A DNA stretch of 17,366 nt from Oscillospiraceae bacterium (GCA_004554485.1 SFLS01000026.1:1-17366); one strand, 5' to 3'; positions 1-7,428 are shown, counted from the first letter of the stretch. The notes: a model not told the origin generated them from the letters alone. A program made the numbers and translations.

Positions 1-2
1 TG

Positions 3-35
3 GCCTCGCAGCTGGCAATCGCGCTGAAGAAGTAA
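3..35 (+). CDS. C-terminal tail of an unidentified upstream gene (partial)
   Basis: Reading from base 3 gives ASQLAIALKK followed by TAA, a plausible amphipathic protein end. The next gene starts 11 nt later on the same strand, as expected inside an operon. The other two plus frames also stop within the first 40 bases but give less protein-like tails. Ten residues are too few to name a family. The assignment of frame is an inference from spacing and composition. Confidence 0.4.
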   Translation, partial: ASQLAIALKK

Positions 36-46
36 GATAGAACAAA

Positions 47-1018
47 ATGGATACGATAAAAATTGTATGTATCGGTCATACCACGCTGGATGATATCGTC
101 ATCAGCGAAACCGGCGACACCTATTTCCGGCAGCCCGGGGGCGGCGGCCTGCATTCCGCGGCCGGCGCCGCGCTGTGGAGCAGCCGCAAGCAGGTCGGTG
201 TTGTGACCCGGCTGCCCGGCGGTTTTCCGCCGGCGCACCGCCGGGAAATGGACCGGCTCCCCTCCCTGGATATGGAGGGAGCCTGCCAGACCGATGAGAC
301 CGGACTGAAGCTGTGGCTGCTTTACGAGGATGAGGGCTACCGGCAGTGGGTCACCCACCATAACAGCTCCACCCGAGAGCAGGCGGCCCCGCGTCCGGAG
401 CAGATCCCGGAGCGCTATCTCCGGCAGGCTGTGGGCTACCATATCGCCCCGCTGCCGCTGCCCAGTGTGGAAGCGCTGATGACGCGCCTCCCGCAGGAGG
501 CTGTCCTGCAGATCGATCCGCACTACGACTGGTTTTTCCCGCAGTACCGCGGGCGCTGGCAGCCGGTGCTGCAAAGGACGCAGGTGCTGCTGCCCAGCGA
601 AGATGAGTTTGCCAAGTTTTTCGGCATCCCCTACGGGCAGGAGCCGGAATGCTATGTCCCTTATGTCCGGGAGCTGCTTTCGATGGGCCCGCGCGTGGTC
701 GTGCTTAAGATGGGCGCGCGGGGCGCGCTGCTGGCCACCGCCCGGGATCCGGAAATCTGGTTGGTGCCTTCCGCCGCCCGGCAGGAGGATATCGTGGATT
801 TCACCGGGGCGGGCGACAGCTTCTGCGGGAGCTTTCTCTTTCACTATGTGGACGGCATGGATCCGCTGGACTGCGCCGTCCGGGGCGCTGTAACTTCCTC
901 CCTGGTCATGGAAGGCTGGGGGGTGCTCAGCACCCTCAGGATCCCGCTGGGAACCGCCGAAGAGCGCCTAGCGCTGGTGCGGGAGGAGGTTCGCCGTGGC
1001 ATACAACGCATCGTCTGA
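47..1018 (+). CDS. PfkB-family carbohydrate kinase
   Basis: This 323-residue protein is a ribokinase/PfkB-fold sugar kinase, expected to phosphorylate a sugar or sugar derivative with ATP in the cytoplasm. The N-terminal strand CIGHTTLDDIV with the glycine run PGGGGLHSAAGAA (about residues 31-43) is the family's substrate-side entry. The C-terminal signature DFTGAGDSFCGSF begins at residue 251, and D257 is the predicted catalytic base with the GAGD anion hole. Length is normal for the family. The substrate cannot be read from sequence. The gene overlaps the next one (SIS domain) by 23 nt in another frame, so the two are probably translationally coupled. A convergent GntR regulator lies just downstream. 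Kinase plus SIS isomerase plus GntR is a layout also seen in fructoselysine/amino-sugar loci, but that substrate is only a guess. The ribosome site before the ATG is weak. Confidence 0.85.
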   Translation: MDTIKIVCIGHTTLDDIVISETGDTYFRQPGGGGLHSAAGAALWSSRKQVGVVTRLPGGFPPAHRREMDRLPSLDMEGACQTDETGLKLWLLYEDEGYRQWVTHHNSSTREQAAPRPEQIPERYLRQAVGYHIAPLPLPSVEALMTRLPQEAVLQIDPHYDWFFPQYRGRWQPVLQRTQVLLPSEDEFAKFFGIPYGQEPECYVPYVRELLSMGPRVVVLKMGARGALLATARDPEIWLVPSAARQEDIVDFTGAGDSFCGSFLFHYVDGMDPLDCAVRGAVTSSLVMEGWGVLSTLRIPLGTAEERLALVREEVRRGIQRIV

Positions 1019-1649
1019 CGGCACGGCCGCGCTGGGCCGTTTTTCCCGCATCGCACAGGAGGAATGGGAACAGCTCCACAGCTCGCTGCCGCAGGAGACG
1101 CTGCTGGCAGCGGCCCGGCTGATCGAAGCTTCCCGCCGGTCGGGCGGCAGGCTTCACTTTTCCGGCATCGGCAAGGCCTCCTATGTCGCCGCCTACAGCG
1201 CGTCGCTGTTTTCCTCCACCGGCACCCCCGCCTACGTCCTGCACGGGACGGAGGCGGTCCACGGCTCCTGCGGGCAGCTGGCGCCGCAGGATACGGTGAT
1301 CCTGATCTCCAACAGCGGGACCACCGAAGAGCTGCTGCGCACGGCGGCTGCCGTACGGGCAATCGGCTGTCCGATCATCGCCGTCACGGGGGCGCCGCAC
1401 AGTCCGCTGGCGTCGGCCGCCGCGCTGGTGCTGCCGGCGCGGGTTTCGCAGGAGGGCGGCCCGTTGGGGCGCGCCCCGCGGATGTCGGTGCTGGCAGAGC
1501 TGTATGTCCTGATGTCGCTCAGCGTCCTGCTGCAAAGCAGGGTGGGGCAGACCCCGGCCGAGTATCTGCGTTGCCACCCCGGCGGCGCTTTGGGAAAAAG
1601 CGGCCTGGGGATAGAGCCCAACCAGGCGCCGGACATTTCTTACAAATGA
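996..1649 (+). CDS. SIS-domain sugar-phosphate isomerase-like protein (KpsF/GutQ type without CBS domains)
   Basis: The GTG at 996 is chosen because GGAGGAGG-like sequence (982-989) precedes it at good spacing. The 217-residue product is one SIS domain: SGIGK at residues 56-60, STGTPA near 74-79, an HG pair at 89-90 and the phosphosugar loop SNSGTTEE at 105-112. HPGGALG at 194-200 is the linker motif that in KpsF/GutQ arabinose-5-phosphate isomerases leads into two CBS domains. Here the protein ends 17 residues later, so it is a short, SIS-only member. It probably isomerises a keto/aldo sugar phosphate made by the overlapping PfkB kinase; whether that is D-ribulose-5-phosphate or another sugar cannot be told. 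A strong terminator follows at 1731-1766. Family assignment is firm; the substrate is inference. Confidence 0.8.
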   Translation: MAYNASSDGTAALGRFSRIAQEEWEQLHSSLPQETLLAAARLIEASRRSGGRLHFSGIGKASYVAAYSASLFSSTGTPAYVLHGTEAVHGSCGQLAPQDTVILISNSGTTEELLRTAAAVRAIGCPIIAVTGAPHSPLASAAALVLPARVSQEGGPLGRAPRMSVLAELYVLMSLSVLLQSRVGQTPAEYLRCHPGGALGKSGLGIEPNQAPDISYK

Positions 1650-1730
1650 ATTCTTCTTCTCCTCTTTTATTTTACGGTTGGGGGCGTTTGGCTTTACAGG
1701 CAGCCGGGCGCCCCTTACCGGACCGGTCAA

Positions 1731-1766
1731 AAAAAGACCGCCTCGTTTCGGAAAGGCGGTCTTTTT
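1731..1766. terminator. Bidirectional intrinsic terminator between convergent genes
   Basis: A perfect 13-bp inverted repeat (AAAAAGACCGCCT at 1731-1743, AGGCGGTCTTTTT at 1754-1766) with a 10-nt loop. T runs on both strands let it end the kinase/SIS operon from the left and gntR from the right. Confidence 0.9.
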
Positions 1767-1800
1767 TGTTTGTCCTCAGCGCGGCACAGCCGGGCGGCGG

Positions 1801-2526
1801 TCAGTTGGGGGCGGGCTCGGCAGCCTCCAGCGCCAGCCGGAAGCTGCTGCTCAGCTGCATCATATCCACCATCAGCGGGGTGCCGCTTTGGTCGCAGAAG
1901 ATATAGTCGATCTCCAGAATGGGGGAATTCGGCCGCACCGAAAGGGTCGCGGCCAGCTCGGGCGAGGCCGGCACCGCAAAGCAGTAGCCATGGCGGTTGG
2001 TAAAGACGATGCCGTGTTTGGTTTCCATCATATCCACCAGCGACATTTCCAGGTCCTCGGCCTTCAGCTGGGGAACATATTCCTTGCGGATGTACGCCAC
2101 CCCCACGCCAAAGGGAAGCCCGTTGGAAAGCCGCACGCGGGAAAGCCGGAACACCTCGGTGTCCTGGGGGATCTGCAGATATTTGGCAACGTTAGCCGTC
2201 ACCGGCACCGTCTCCAGCCGGATATCGGCGATCCCGGGCTCCTGACCGGTCTCCTGCAGCTGCTGCGTAAAGGTCCGGTTGACAAAGTAGGAGATGTGGA
2301 TGCCGCTGTTATTGCTGCGGAAGGTGCCGCTGCCCTGCACCTTTTGCAGCAGCCCCTCGCTGGCCAGGTCGTTGATCGCCTGACGGATGGTCCCCCGGCT
2401 CACGCCGTAGTGGTCCGAAAGCTGCTGCTCGGTCTCAATTTTTGTCCCCGGGTCCAGCGGCTCTATCTTCACCCGCAGGTCCTGCTTGATTTGATGATAA
2501 AGGGAAACCCCCGGTGTTTTCTGCAT
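1801..2526 (-). CDS. GntR-family transcriptional regulator, HutC/FarR (UTRA) subfamily
   Basis: The ATG at 2526 is preceded by GAGAGG at about 8 nt, which is better than the upstream in-frame GTG at 2550. It gives 241 residues. Residues 8-70 form the GntR winged helix: the recognition region LSDHYGVSRGTIRQAINDL at about 36-54, then the wing GSGTF at 65-69. Residues about 85-235 form a UTRA effector domain, the subfamily that binds small sugar-phosphates, amino acids or fatty acids. The gene is convergent to the PfkB/SIS pair, with which it probably shares a pathway (inference). Its own promoter region contains two similar TTGTCAA...ACAA elements, one over the -35 box and one just downstream of the -10 box, so autorepression is likely. 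The effector is unknown. Confidence 0.9.
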   Translation of the reverse strand: MQKTPGVSLYHQIKQDLRVKIEPLDPGTKIETEQQLSDHYGVSRGTIRQAINDLASEGLLQKVQGSGTFRSNNSGIHISYFVNRTFTQQLQETGQEPGIADIRLETVPVTANVAKYLQIPQDTEVFRLSRVRLSNGLPFGVGVAYIRKEYVPQLKAEDLEMSLVDMMETKHGIVFTNRHGYCFAVPASPELAATLSVRPNSPILEIDYIFCDQSGTPLMVDMMQLSSSFRLALEAAEPAPN

Positions 2527-2553
2527 TTGTTTTCCTCTCTTCGCCGTCACGAC

Positions 2554-2573
2554 TTGTCAAAATGACTGTACAA
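2554..2573. promoter_or_regulatory. Candidate GntR operator, promoter-downstream copy
   Basis: TTGT...ACAA imperfect dyad (20 nt), beginning TTGTCAAAAT. It lies between the gntR -10 box and its start codon, and its first ten bases nearly match those of the second element at 2600. Spacing between copies is 46 bp. That it is the gntR operator is inferred from position and repetition only. Confidence 0.4.
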
Positions 2574-2577
2574 ATTA

Positions 2578-2606
2578 ATTCTATGATTATCCAGTTGCTT
2601 TGTCAA
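2578..2606 (-). promoter_or_regulatory. Sigma-A promoter of gntR
   Basis: On the minus strand: TTGACA (2606-2601), exactly 17 nt, TAGAAT (2583-2578). This is a consensus -35 and a 5/6 -10 in an AT-rich patch, placing the transcript start about 45 nt upstream of the chosen gntR ATG. Confidence 0.8.
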
Positions 2607-2617
2607 CATTTGGACAA
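2600..2617. promoter_or_regulatory. Candidate GntR operator over the -35 box
   Basis: TTGTC-8 nt-GACAA dyad (18 nt) that overlaps the gntR -35 hexamer. It shares TTGTCAA(A/C)AT with the element at 2554-2573. A repressor bound here would block RNA polymerase; the regulator identity is inferred. Confidence 0.45.
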
Positions 2618-2726
2618 TATTTTGCGAATCAATTTGCAGAAAACAGGCTAATCCCAGGACCTTTACGTCGGGTCATCGCGCGCCGTAACGGCAAACCGGC
2701 GCAAAGACGGGCAGCGCATTTCCCAT

Positions 2727-2757
2727 AAAAAATCGGAACGAGCAAAACTCGTTCCGA
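2727..2757 (-). terminator. Intrinsic terminator of tRNA-Leu
   Basis: On the minus strand a perfect 10-bp stem TCGGAACGAG/CTCGTTCCGA with a 5-nt loop is followed by six T. It starts 2 nt after the encoded CCA end of the tRNA. The 2618-2726 stretch beyond it shows nothing recognisable. Confidence 0.9.
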
Positions 2758-2759
2758 CG

Positions 2760-2841
2760 TGGTGCGGGAGATGGGACTTGAACCCACACACCGAGGTACT
2801 GGCTCCTAAGACCAGCGCGTCTGCCATTCCGCCACTCCCGC
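2760..2841 (-). tRNA. tRNA-Leu (anticodon UAG)
   Basis: An 82-nt gene with CCA encoded. The acceptor GCGGGAG pairs with CTCCCGC. The anticodon stem CTGGT/GCCAG closes the 7-nt loop CTTAGGA, which gives anticodon UAG with U33. A short class II variable arm (ACC-TC-GGT) and the T loop TTCAAGT follow. The anticodon reads CUA/CUN leucine codons. It is a single-gene transcription unit with its own promoter (2855-2884) and terminator (2727-2757). Confidence 0.95.
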
Positions 2842-2854
2842 AGCATCAACCCTA

Positions 2855-2884
2855 ATACTATCACGAAAGGGGGGCGGCTGTCAA
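2855..2884 (-). promoter_or_regulatory. Sigma-A promoter of tRNA-Leu
   Basis: Minus strand: TTGACA (2884-2879), 18 nt, TAGTAT (2860-2855), ending 13 nt before the mature tRNA 5' end. The -35 hexamer overlaps the stop codon of the GNAT gene (2881-2883), so the promoter is embedded in the end of the upstream operon. Confidence 0.75.
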
Positions 2885-3642
2885 ACCGGCTCGTCGCTGT
2901 AAACCGTCACGCTGCTCACCGGGCAAAAGCCCAGCGCGGCGTAAAAGCTCTCCCGATGCCGCTCGCAGGCCACCAGCGGGGTCAGCCCCCGTTGCCGCAG
3001 CCAATCGGCGCAGCAGTACACCGCCGCGCGGCCCAGGCCCTGCCCCTCATAGCCGGGCAGCGTCGCCACATAGCTGATCTGCCCCCAGCGGCTGCCGCTG
3101 TCGGTCACCGCCGCCGCCGCGACGGGCCGCCCGTCCTGCTGCAGCGTCACAGCAATGCCCACCCGGCGGCGCTGGGCCAGATGCAGGTTCACCACCGCCG
3201 CTTCATACTGCTGCGGGGTCAGCTCGCCGACCGCCAGGTTGCAGTCCGCCACCGCCGTGGCGGTATGGGGAAAGTACTCCCGCTCCGGTACGGGGCAGGC
3301 GGCATCTTTGGGCAGCGCCATCACCCGCAGGGGCAGTCCCGCGCCGGGCCAGGCGTCGGCCAGCCGGGGGCACAGCATCAGCCACCCCTCCTGCCGAAAG
3401 CGCAAAAAATCCACCATCTCCGGCACGGCCTCGCCGCACAGGGCCGTCGCCCAAAGGGAGCGCCCCTTCTGCAGCAGCAGCCCCTTGGGGGAGCGGCCCA
3501 CCCGTCCCTCAAAGACGCCCCAGAATTCATACAGGAGACCCATCCCGCAGCACCGCGCCGCCGATTCAATCATCGTGGCCAGCAGCGGCTCGCCGGGCAG
3601 ATCCCGCAGCCGCCGGTCGTCGTAGGCAAGGCGCCGGATCAT
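2881..3642 (-). CDS. GNAT-family N-acetyltransferase
   Basis: A 253-residue protein whose C-terminal half (about 140-245) is a GNAT fold. LPGYEGQGLGRAA at about 195-207 is the acetyl-CoA pyrophosphate loop (motif A), preceded by a strand ISYVATL. ACERHRESFYAALGF at about 225-239 is the motif B region with the usual N/E-x-x-A-x-x-x-Y-x-x-x-GF pattern. The usual Arg/Gln opening the Q/RxxGxG motif is Glu here (E199). The N-terminal 130 residues are unassigned and may set substrate choice. Its start overlaps the stop of the M42 peptidase by 4 nt (ATGA), so it is translationally coupled to that gene and may act on peptides or amino acids (inference). The substrate is unknown. Confidence 0.8.
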   Translation of the reverse strand: MIRRLAYDDRRLRDLPGEPLLATMIESAARCCGMGLLYEFWGVFEGRVGRSPKGLLLQKGRSLWATALCGEAVPEMVDFLRFRQEGWLMLCPRLADAWPGAGLPLRVMALPKDAACPVPEREYFPHTATAVADCNLAVGELTPQQYEAAVVNLHLAQRRRVGIAVTLQQDGRPVAAAAVTDSGSRWGQISYVATLPGYEGQGLGRAAVYCCADWLRQRGLTPLVACERHRESFYAALGFCPVSSVTVYSDEPV

Positions 3643-4670
3643 AGCGCCAGCGCCTCCGGCAGCAGCCGCAGCAGCGCCAGCGTATGTTCCACATCCGCTT
3701 CATCCGCCACGCAGGCCGGCGAATGCAGGTACCGGCTGGGGATGGAAACGGCCAGCACCTCGCAGCCGCCTCGGGCGGTCATCAGGCTGCGGCTCTCGTT
3801 GCCGCCAAAAACGCCCTCCTTGGTCTGGTTGGGGATGCCATGCGCGTCGGCCAGCGCCCGCACCTTTTTATACAGGTCGTAGGTGTAGATGGTCCCGCGG
3901 TCCATAAAGGAGACCACAGGCCCCTGCCCCAGCCGGCAGACCTTCCGCTCCTCCGGCACGCCCGCCAGGTCGCCCGCCGTGGTGGTCTCCACCGCGATGG
4001 CGATCTCCGGCTGCAGGGTGTAGGCAGCGGTCTTTCCGCCAAAGCAGCCGACCTCCTCCTGCACCGTAAAGGAAAAGACGCAGTCGCAGGCAAGTTCCTC
4101 CCGGATCATCGCCAGCAGCATGGCGCAGCCGGCGCGGTCGTCCAGCGCGCGGCCGGCTACCCGGCCCTCGCCGAAGTGCCGCACCGGTCCGTCAAAGGTC
4201 ACCATATCGCCGGGGGAGACCAGCTTTTCGGCCTCGGCCCTGTCCCGGGCGCCGATGTCGATCTTCATATCCCGCAGTTTGCCCGGCTCCTTGTCCTCCT
4301 TGCCCTCGCACAGGTGTACCGGCTTGCAGCCGATCATTCCGGGCAGGGCGTTATCGCCCACCAGCACCAGGCGACCGCCGGTCACCTCCGGCTGTACGCC
4401 GCCCACCGGCGCAAAGGAAAGAAAGCCCTTTTCGTCGATGTGGGTCACGATAAAGCCCACCTCGTCCATATGGGCGGAGAGCTGCAGGATGCGGCGGGCC
4501 GGGGCCTTGCCCTTTTTACGGACCAGCAGGTTGCCCAGCGGGTCCACCTCATATGCGGCGTGCCCCTCGATCTCATGGATCAGGTACTCCCGCACGGCGT
4601 CCTCCCGGCCGCTGGGGCCCCGCAGGGCGCACAGCGCCTCGATATCCTTCCACAGTTGCTCGTTTTTCAT
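3639..4670 (-). CDS. M42-family metallo-aminopeptidase (glutamyl aminopeptidase/endoglucanase M-like), copy 2
   Basis: A 343-residue cytoplasmic M42 peptidase, a di-metal enzyme that trims N-terminal residues from peptides and usually assembles into tetrahedral dodecamers. The metal and catalytic sites are complete: AHMDE with H67 and D69, LDDRAG with bridging D178, QEEVG with catalytic E205 and ligand E206, AVETT with E228 where most relatives have Asp, and LHSPA with H316. Residues about 80-170 form the inserted dimerisation domain. The ATG sits directly after the TGA of the preceding M42 gene with no gap, and its own stop overlaps the GNAT start. The three genes are therefore one coupled operon. 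Peptide preference cannot be read. Older annotations call this family cellulase M; that activity is not supported. Confidence 0.9.
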   Translation of the reverse strand: MKNEQLWKDIEALCALRGPSGREDAVREYLIHEIEGHAAYEVDPLGNLLVRKKGKAPARRILQLSAHMDEVGFIVTHIDEKGFLSFAPVGGVQPEVTGGRLVLVGDNALPGMIGCKPVHLCEGKEDKEPGKLRDMKIDIGARDRAEAEKLVSPGDMVTFDGPVRHFGEGRVAGRALDDRAGCAMLLAMIREELACDCVFSFTVQEEVGCFGGKTAAYTLQPEIAIAVETTTAGDLAGVPEERKVCRLGQGPVVSFMDRGTIYTYDLYKKVRALADAHGIPNQTKEGVFGGNESRSLMTARGGCEVLAVSIPSRYLHSPACVADEADVEHTLALLRLLPEALAL

Positions 4671-5702
4671 TCAGATGCCCTCCTTTGCCGCCAGCGCCAT
4701 CAGCCGGGCGGTGTTGGCCGCGTCGGCCAGATCCACCGTTTCAGCCACGGTGTGCATGCTCCGCAGCGGGATGGAGATCAGCGCGGTTTTGATCCCCGGT
4801 CCGGCGGCGGCCAGATCGTCGGCGTCGGTGCCGGTGCGTCCGCCCATCGGCTCGGGCTGCAGGGGGATCTCATGGGCTTTTGCCAGCTCCTGCAGCCACC
4901 GGGTAAAGGTCCGGTCCAGGATAGGGGCCAGCCCCAGCATGGGGCCGCCGCCCAGGGGGGCGGTCTGCTCCGCACGGCAGCCAAAGCCGTCGCCGAAGCT
5001 GACGTCCACCGCGATGGCGTAGTCGGGCCGGACGGCAAAGCCGCCGGTCATGGCGCCCTGTCCGCCTATCTCCTCCATGCTGGAAAGCAGCACCGTCACC
5101 CGGCAGTCGGGCTTTTCGGCGGCGATCTCCTGCGCCGCGGCGATCACGGCAGCGCAGCCGATGCGGTCATCCAGCGCGGGGCCGGCCAGCCGGTTATTCT
5201 GCAGCATGACGGGCCGGGCGGCAAAGGTGACGATATCCCCCGGCGCAAAAAGCGTTTCGGCGGTCTCGGGCCGGCAGCCGGTATCAATCAGCAGATCCTC
5301 GATTTTGATGGAATGATCGTCGCTGTCGCCGGCCAGATGGGGCGGTACCGAGGTGATGATGCCGGGGCGGTCGCCGCCGGCGGCGTGGATCACGACGGGG
5401 GTGGCGGGCAGCCAGCGGGGGTCGATGCCGCCCACCTTGGCAAATCGCAAAAAGCCCTCCTCCACCCGCGTCGCAACAAAGCCGATCTGGTCCAGATGGG
5501 CCTCCAGCAGCAGGTGGGGGGCGCCCGCCCGGCCGGGATTGACGCAGCACAGCAGGCTGCCCAGCGGGGTGCGGGTCACCTCGCCCAGCGGAGCCAGCAG
5601 CGCGCGGGCCGCGGCAAAGGCGGCGCATTCCCGCCCGCTGGGGCCGGGGACCTCGCACAGTGCCCGGGCCGTCGCCGCAGTCTTTTCTATGGTGATGTTC
5701 AT
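4671..5702 (-). CDS. M42-family metallo-aminopeptidase, copy 1
   Basis: First gene of the peptidase operon, with AAAGGAG (5709-5715) 6 nt before the ATG. It is 343 residues, the same length as its downstream paralogue but clearly diverged, so this is an old duplication. Sites are intact: EAHLDQIG with H69 and D71, LDDRIG with D179, MEEIGG with E210 and E211, AVDVS with D233, and SMHTV with H317. Two M42 enzymes made in parallel could form hetero-complexes or split acidic and hydrophobic N-terminal residues between them, as known for sets of M42 enzymes in other organisms; here that is inference. The promoter was not found: nothing convincing lies at 5716-5879, and readthrough from murD is possible. 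Confidence 0.9.
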   Translation of the reverse strand: MNITIEKTAATARALCEVPGPSGRECAAFAAARALLAPLGEVTRTPLGSLLCCVNPGRAGAPHLLLEAHLDQIGFVATRVEEGFLRFAKVGGIDPRWLPATPVVIHAAGGDRPGIITSVPPHLAGDSDDHSIKIEDLLIDTGCRPETAETLFAPGDIVTFAARPVMLQNNRLAGPALDDRIGCAAVIAAAQEIAAEKPDCRVTVLLSSMEEIGGQGAMTGGFAVRPDYAIAVDVSFGDGFGCRAEQTAPLGGGPMLGLAPILDRTFTRWLQELAKAHEIPLQPEPMGGRTGTDADDLAAAGPGIKTALISIPLRSMHTVAETVDLADAANTARLMALAAKEGI

Positions 5703-5835
5703 GGAATTCTCCTTTCGGGATCGTCACGGCGCACCGGCGGCGCGCCTGCCGTTGTATTCTGTTTCGTATTCCCGGTGTTCTGCCGCGTTCCTCCTGTGGT
5801 TTACCCGGGGAACGGCAAAACCGCCGGGGTGCTGC

Positions 5836-5862
5836 GCCGCCCCAAAGGCGGCAGTCTGCCGC
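5836..5862. repeat. Pair of overlapping GC hairpins after murD
   Basis: GCCGCC-CCAAA-GGCGGC (5836-5852) and GCGGCA-GTC-TGCCGC (5848-5862) share their middle arm, so only one can form at a time. They lie 18-44 nt past the murD stop on the minus strand, with no T run after them. They may stabilise the mRNA end or act as a weak terminator. The rest of the 5703-5879 gap shows nothing else. Confidence 0.5.
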
Positions 5863-5879
5863 AGGGAGAGAGAAGCGGC

Positions 5880-7286
5880 TTATTTTCCTTGGGGCTCCAG
5901 CGCGTTCACCAGCGCCTTGTAGTGCTGCCCGCGCACCTCAAAGTTGGGATAGCGGTCAAAGCTGGCGGAGGCGGGCGAAAGGGAAACGATATCCCCCGGT
6001 CGGGCCAGCGCCCGGGCGGTCCGGACCGCTTCCTCCAGGTCGGCGGCCCGCCGGATTTGCATTCCGCTGGCGGCATAGCCGGGATGCCCCGTCACCGCCG
6101 CCTCGATTTTGTCCGCCGTCGCCCCGGTCAGGATCAGTGTTTTGACGCCGCGCAGCAGCGGCTCGGCCAGGGGGGTGTAGTCCAGGTGCTTGTCGTACCC
6201 CCCGGCGATGAGGATCAGCTTTTGGGAGAAGGCTTGCAGCCCGGCGATGGTGCGGGTGGGGCTGGTGGCGATGGAATCGTTGTACCACTTTACGCCGTCC
6301 AGCTCCCGCACGAATTCGATGCGGTGCTCCACCCCGGCAAAGGCGGCCGCCACCCGGCGGATCTCCTCCGGCGGGACCAGCCCCCACACCGCGGCGATGG
6401 CCGCCAGCATATTTTCCACATTGTGCAGCCCCGGCAGACGGATCTCCGCAGCGGGGAACAGGGGGGTATCACAGCCGCCGGCCGAGTAATGCAGCAGGCC
6501 GTCGCCGTCCATCCAGGCCCCGCGCTCCACCGGGTGCCGCCGGCTGAACCAGCGGCATTCGCCGCGCACCTCCCCGGCAAAGCCGGCAGTGACGGCGCAA
6601 TCGGCGTTCAGCACCGTCGCCGAAAAGGCGGTCTGGTGGGCGAAAATATTTTTCTTGGCGGCAATGTATTCCTCCATCGTGCCGTGAACGTCCAGGTGGT
6701 TGGGGGAAACGTTGGTCACCACGGCGAGCTCAGGGCTTTGCCGCATCGAAAGCAGCTGGAAGGAGGAAAGCTCCACCACGGCGACGTCGTCCGGCTGTAC
6801 GCGCTCGATCTCGCTGAACAGCGCCCGCCCGATGTTGCCGCCCAGATGCACCGTTTTGCCGCTCTGCCGCAGCATTTCGGCGATGAGGCTGGTGGTGGTT
6901 GTCTTGCCGTCGCTGCCCGTCACCCCGATCACCGGGCAGGGGCAGCACTGCAAAAACAGCTCCAGCTCGCTGGTGACGGCGGCGCCCTGCCGCATCAGCT
7001 CGTGCAGGCGCGGGTGGTTATAATACATCCCCGGCGTGCGGAAGATGATATCCCCGCCGAGTTGTTCCAGGTAGTCCGCCCCGGTGACAAAGCGCACCCC
7101 CATCGCCGCCAGCTCCGCGGCGGCCTCGCCCAGCTCCTCGGGGCTTTTTTTGTCGTATACGGTCACATCCAGCTGCTTTTGGGCCAGCAGGCGGGCCACC
7201 GGACGGTGGCTGACCCCCAGCCCGATCAGCGCGAGCTTTTTCCCTCTGAGAAAATCGAAAACGGTGGATGCCGTCAGTTTCTGCAT
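5880..7286 (-). CDS. murD: UDP-N-acetylmuramoyl-L-alanine--D-glutamate ligase
   Basis: MurD adds D-glutamate to UDP-MurNAc-L-Ala with ATP in cytoplasmic peptidoglycan synthesis. The ATG at 7286 is preceded by GAGGAGGA, so I reject the longer in-frame start at 7340. The result is 468 residues, close to the usual 450. Domains: an N-terminal Rossmann-like UDP-binding part (LIGLGVS, 20-26), an ATP domain with P-loop GVTGSDGKTTT (121-131), SPNHLDVHG (194-202) and K211 in AAKK as the expected carbamylated lysine, and a C-terminal ligase domain with YNDSIATSPTRT (344-355) and AGGYDKHLDY (361-370). The variant NDSIATSPT stands where NDSKATNP is common. The gene has its own promoter at 7447-7475 and an unusually long 5' UTR that contains a palindromic element. 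Confidence 0.95.
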   Translation of the reverse strand: MQKLTASTVFDFLRGKKLALIGLGVSHRPVARLLAQKQLDVTVYDKKSPEELGEAAAELAAMGVRFVTGADYLEQLGGDIIFRTPGMYYNHPRLHELMRQGAAVTSELELFLQCCPCPVIGVTGSDGKTTTTSLIAEMLRQSGKTVHLGGNIGRALFSEIERVQPDDVAVVELSSFQLLSMRQSPELAVVTNVSPNHLDVHGTMEEYIAAKKNIFAHQTAFSATVLNADCAVTAGFAGEVRGECRWFSRRHPVERGAWMDGDGLLHYSAGGCDTPLFPAAEIRLPGLHNVENMLAAIAAVWGLVPPEEIRRVAAAFAGVEHRIEFVRELDGVKWYNDSIATSPTRTIAGLQAFSQKLILIAGGYDKHLDYTPLAEPLLRGVKTLILTGATADKIEAAVTGHPGYAASGMQIRRAADLEEAVRTARALARPGDIVSLSPASASFDRYPNFEVRGQHYKALVNALEPQGK

Positions 7287-7314
7287 GGTTTTCCTCCTCG
7301 GCAGGTTTTGCGCG

Positions 7315-7428
7315 GGGCGCGGGGGAGCGCCGCCCGGCAAAGGCTTCGCCTTTTACCGGGGCCCCCGCGGGGGCCCCGGTCCGGCGGGCCTTAAGGCCCG
7401 CCGGACCGGGCGGCCGGCTCCCGCGCCC
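7315..7428. mobile_element. MITE-like GC-rich palindromic element in the murD 5' UTR
   Basis: About 114 bp that can fold back on itself. Imperfect terminal inverted repeats pair 7315-7337 with 7406-7428. Inside are a hairpin AAAGGC-TTC-GCCTTT (about 7339-7353), a perfect 26-nt palindrome (7355-7380) and a perfect 36-nt palindrome centred on CCTTAAGG (7375-7410). It encodes nothing. It lies between the murD promoter and the murD ribosome site, so it is transcribed as leader. A related element sits at 11125-11224. Mobility is inferred from structure; no target duplication was identified. Confidence 0.55.

Noticed and set aside
2673..2864. A 63-codon minus-strand frame
   Set aside because: It is the translation of tRNA-Leu and its terminator.
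3684..7394. A 1236-codon open frame on the plus strand
   Set aside because: It lies antisense to both M42 genes and murD, is low-complexity (Gly, Gln, His, Arg-rich) with no domains, and has no ribosome site. It is a by-product of high GC.
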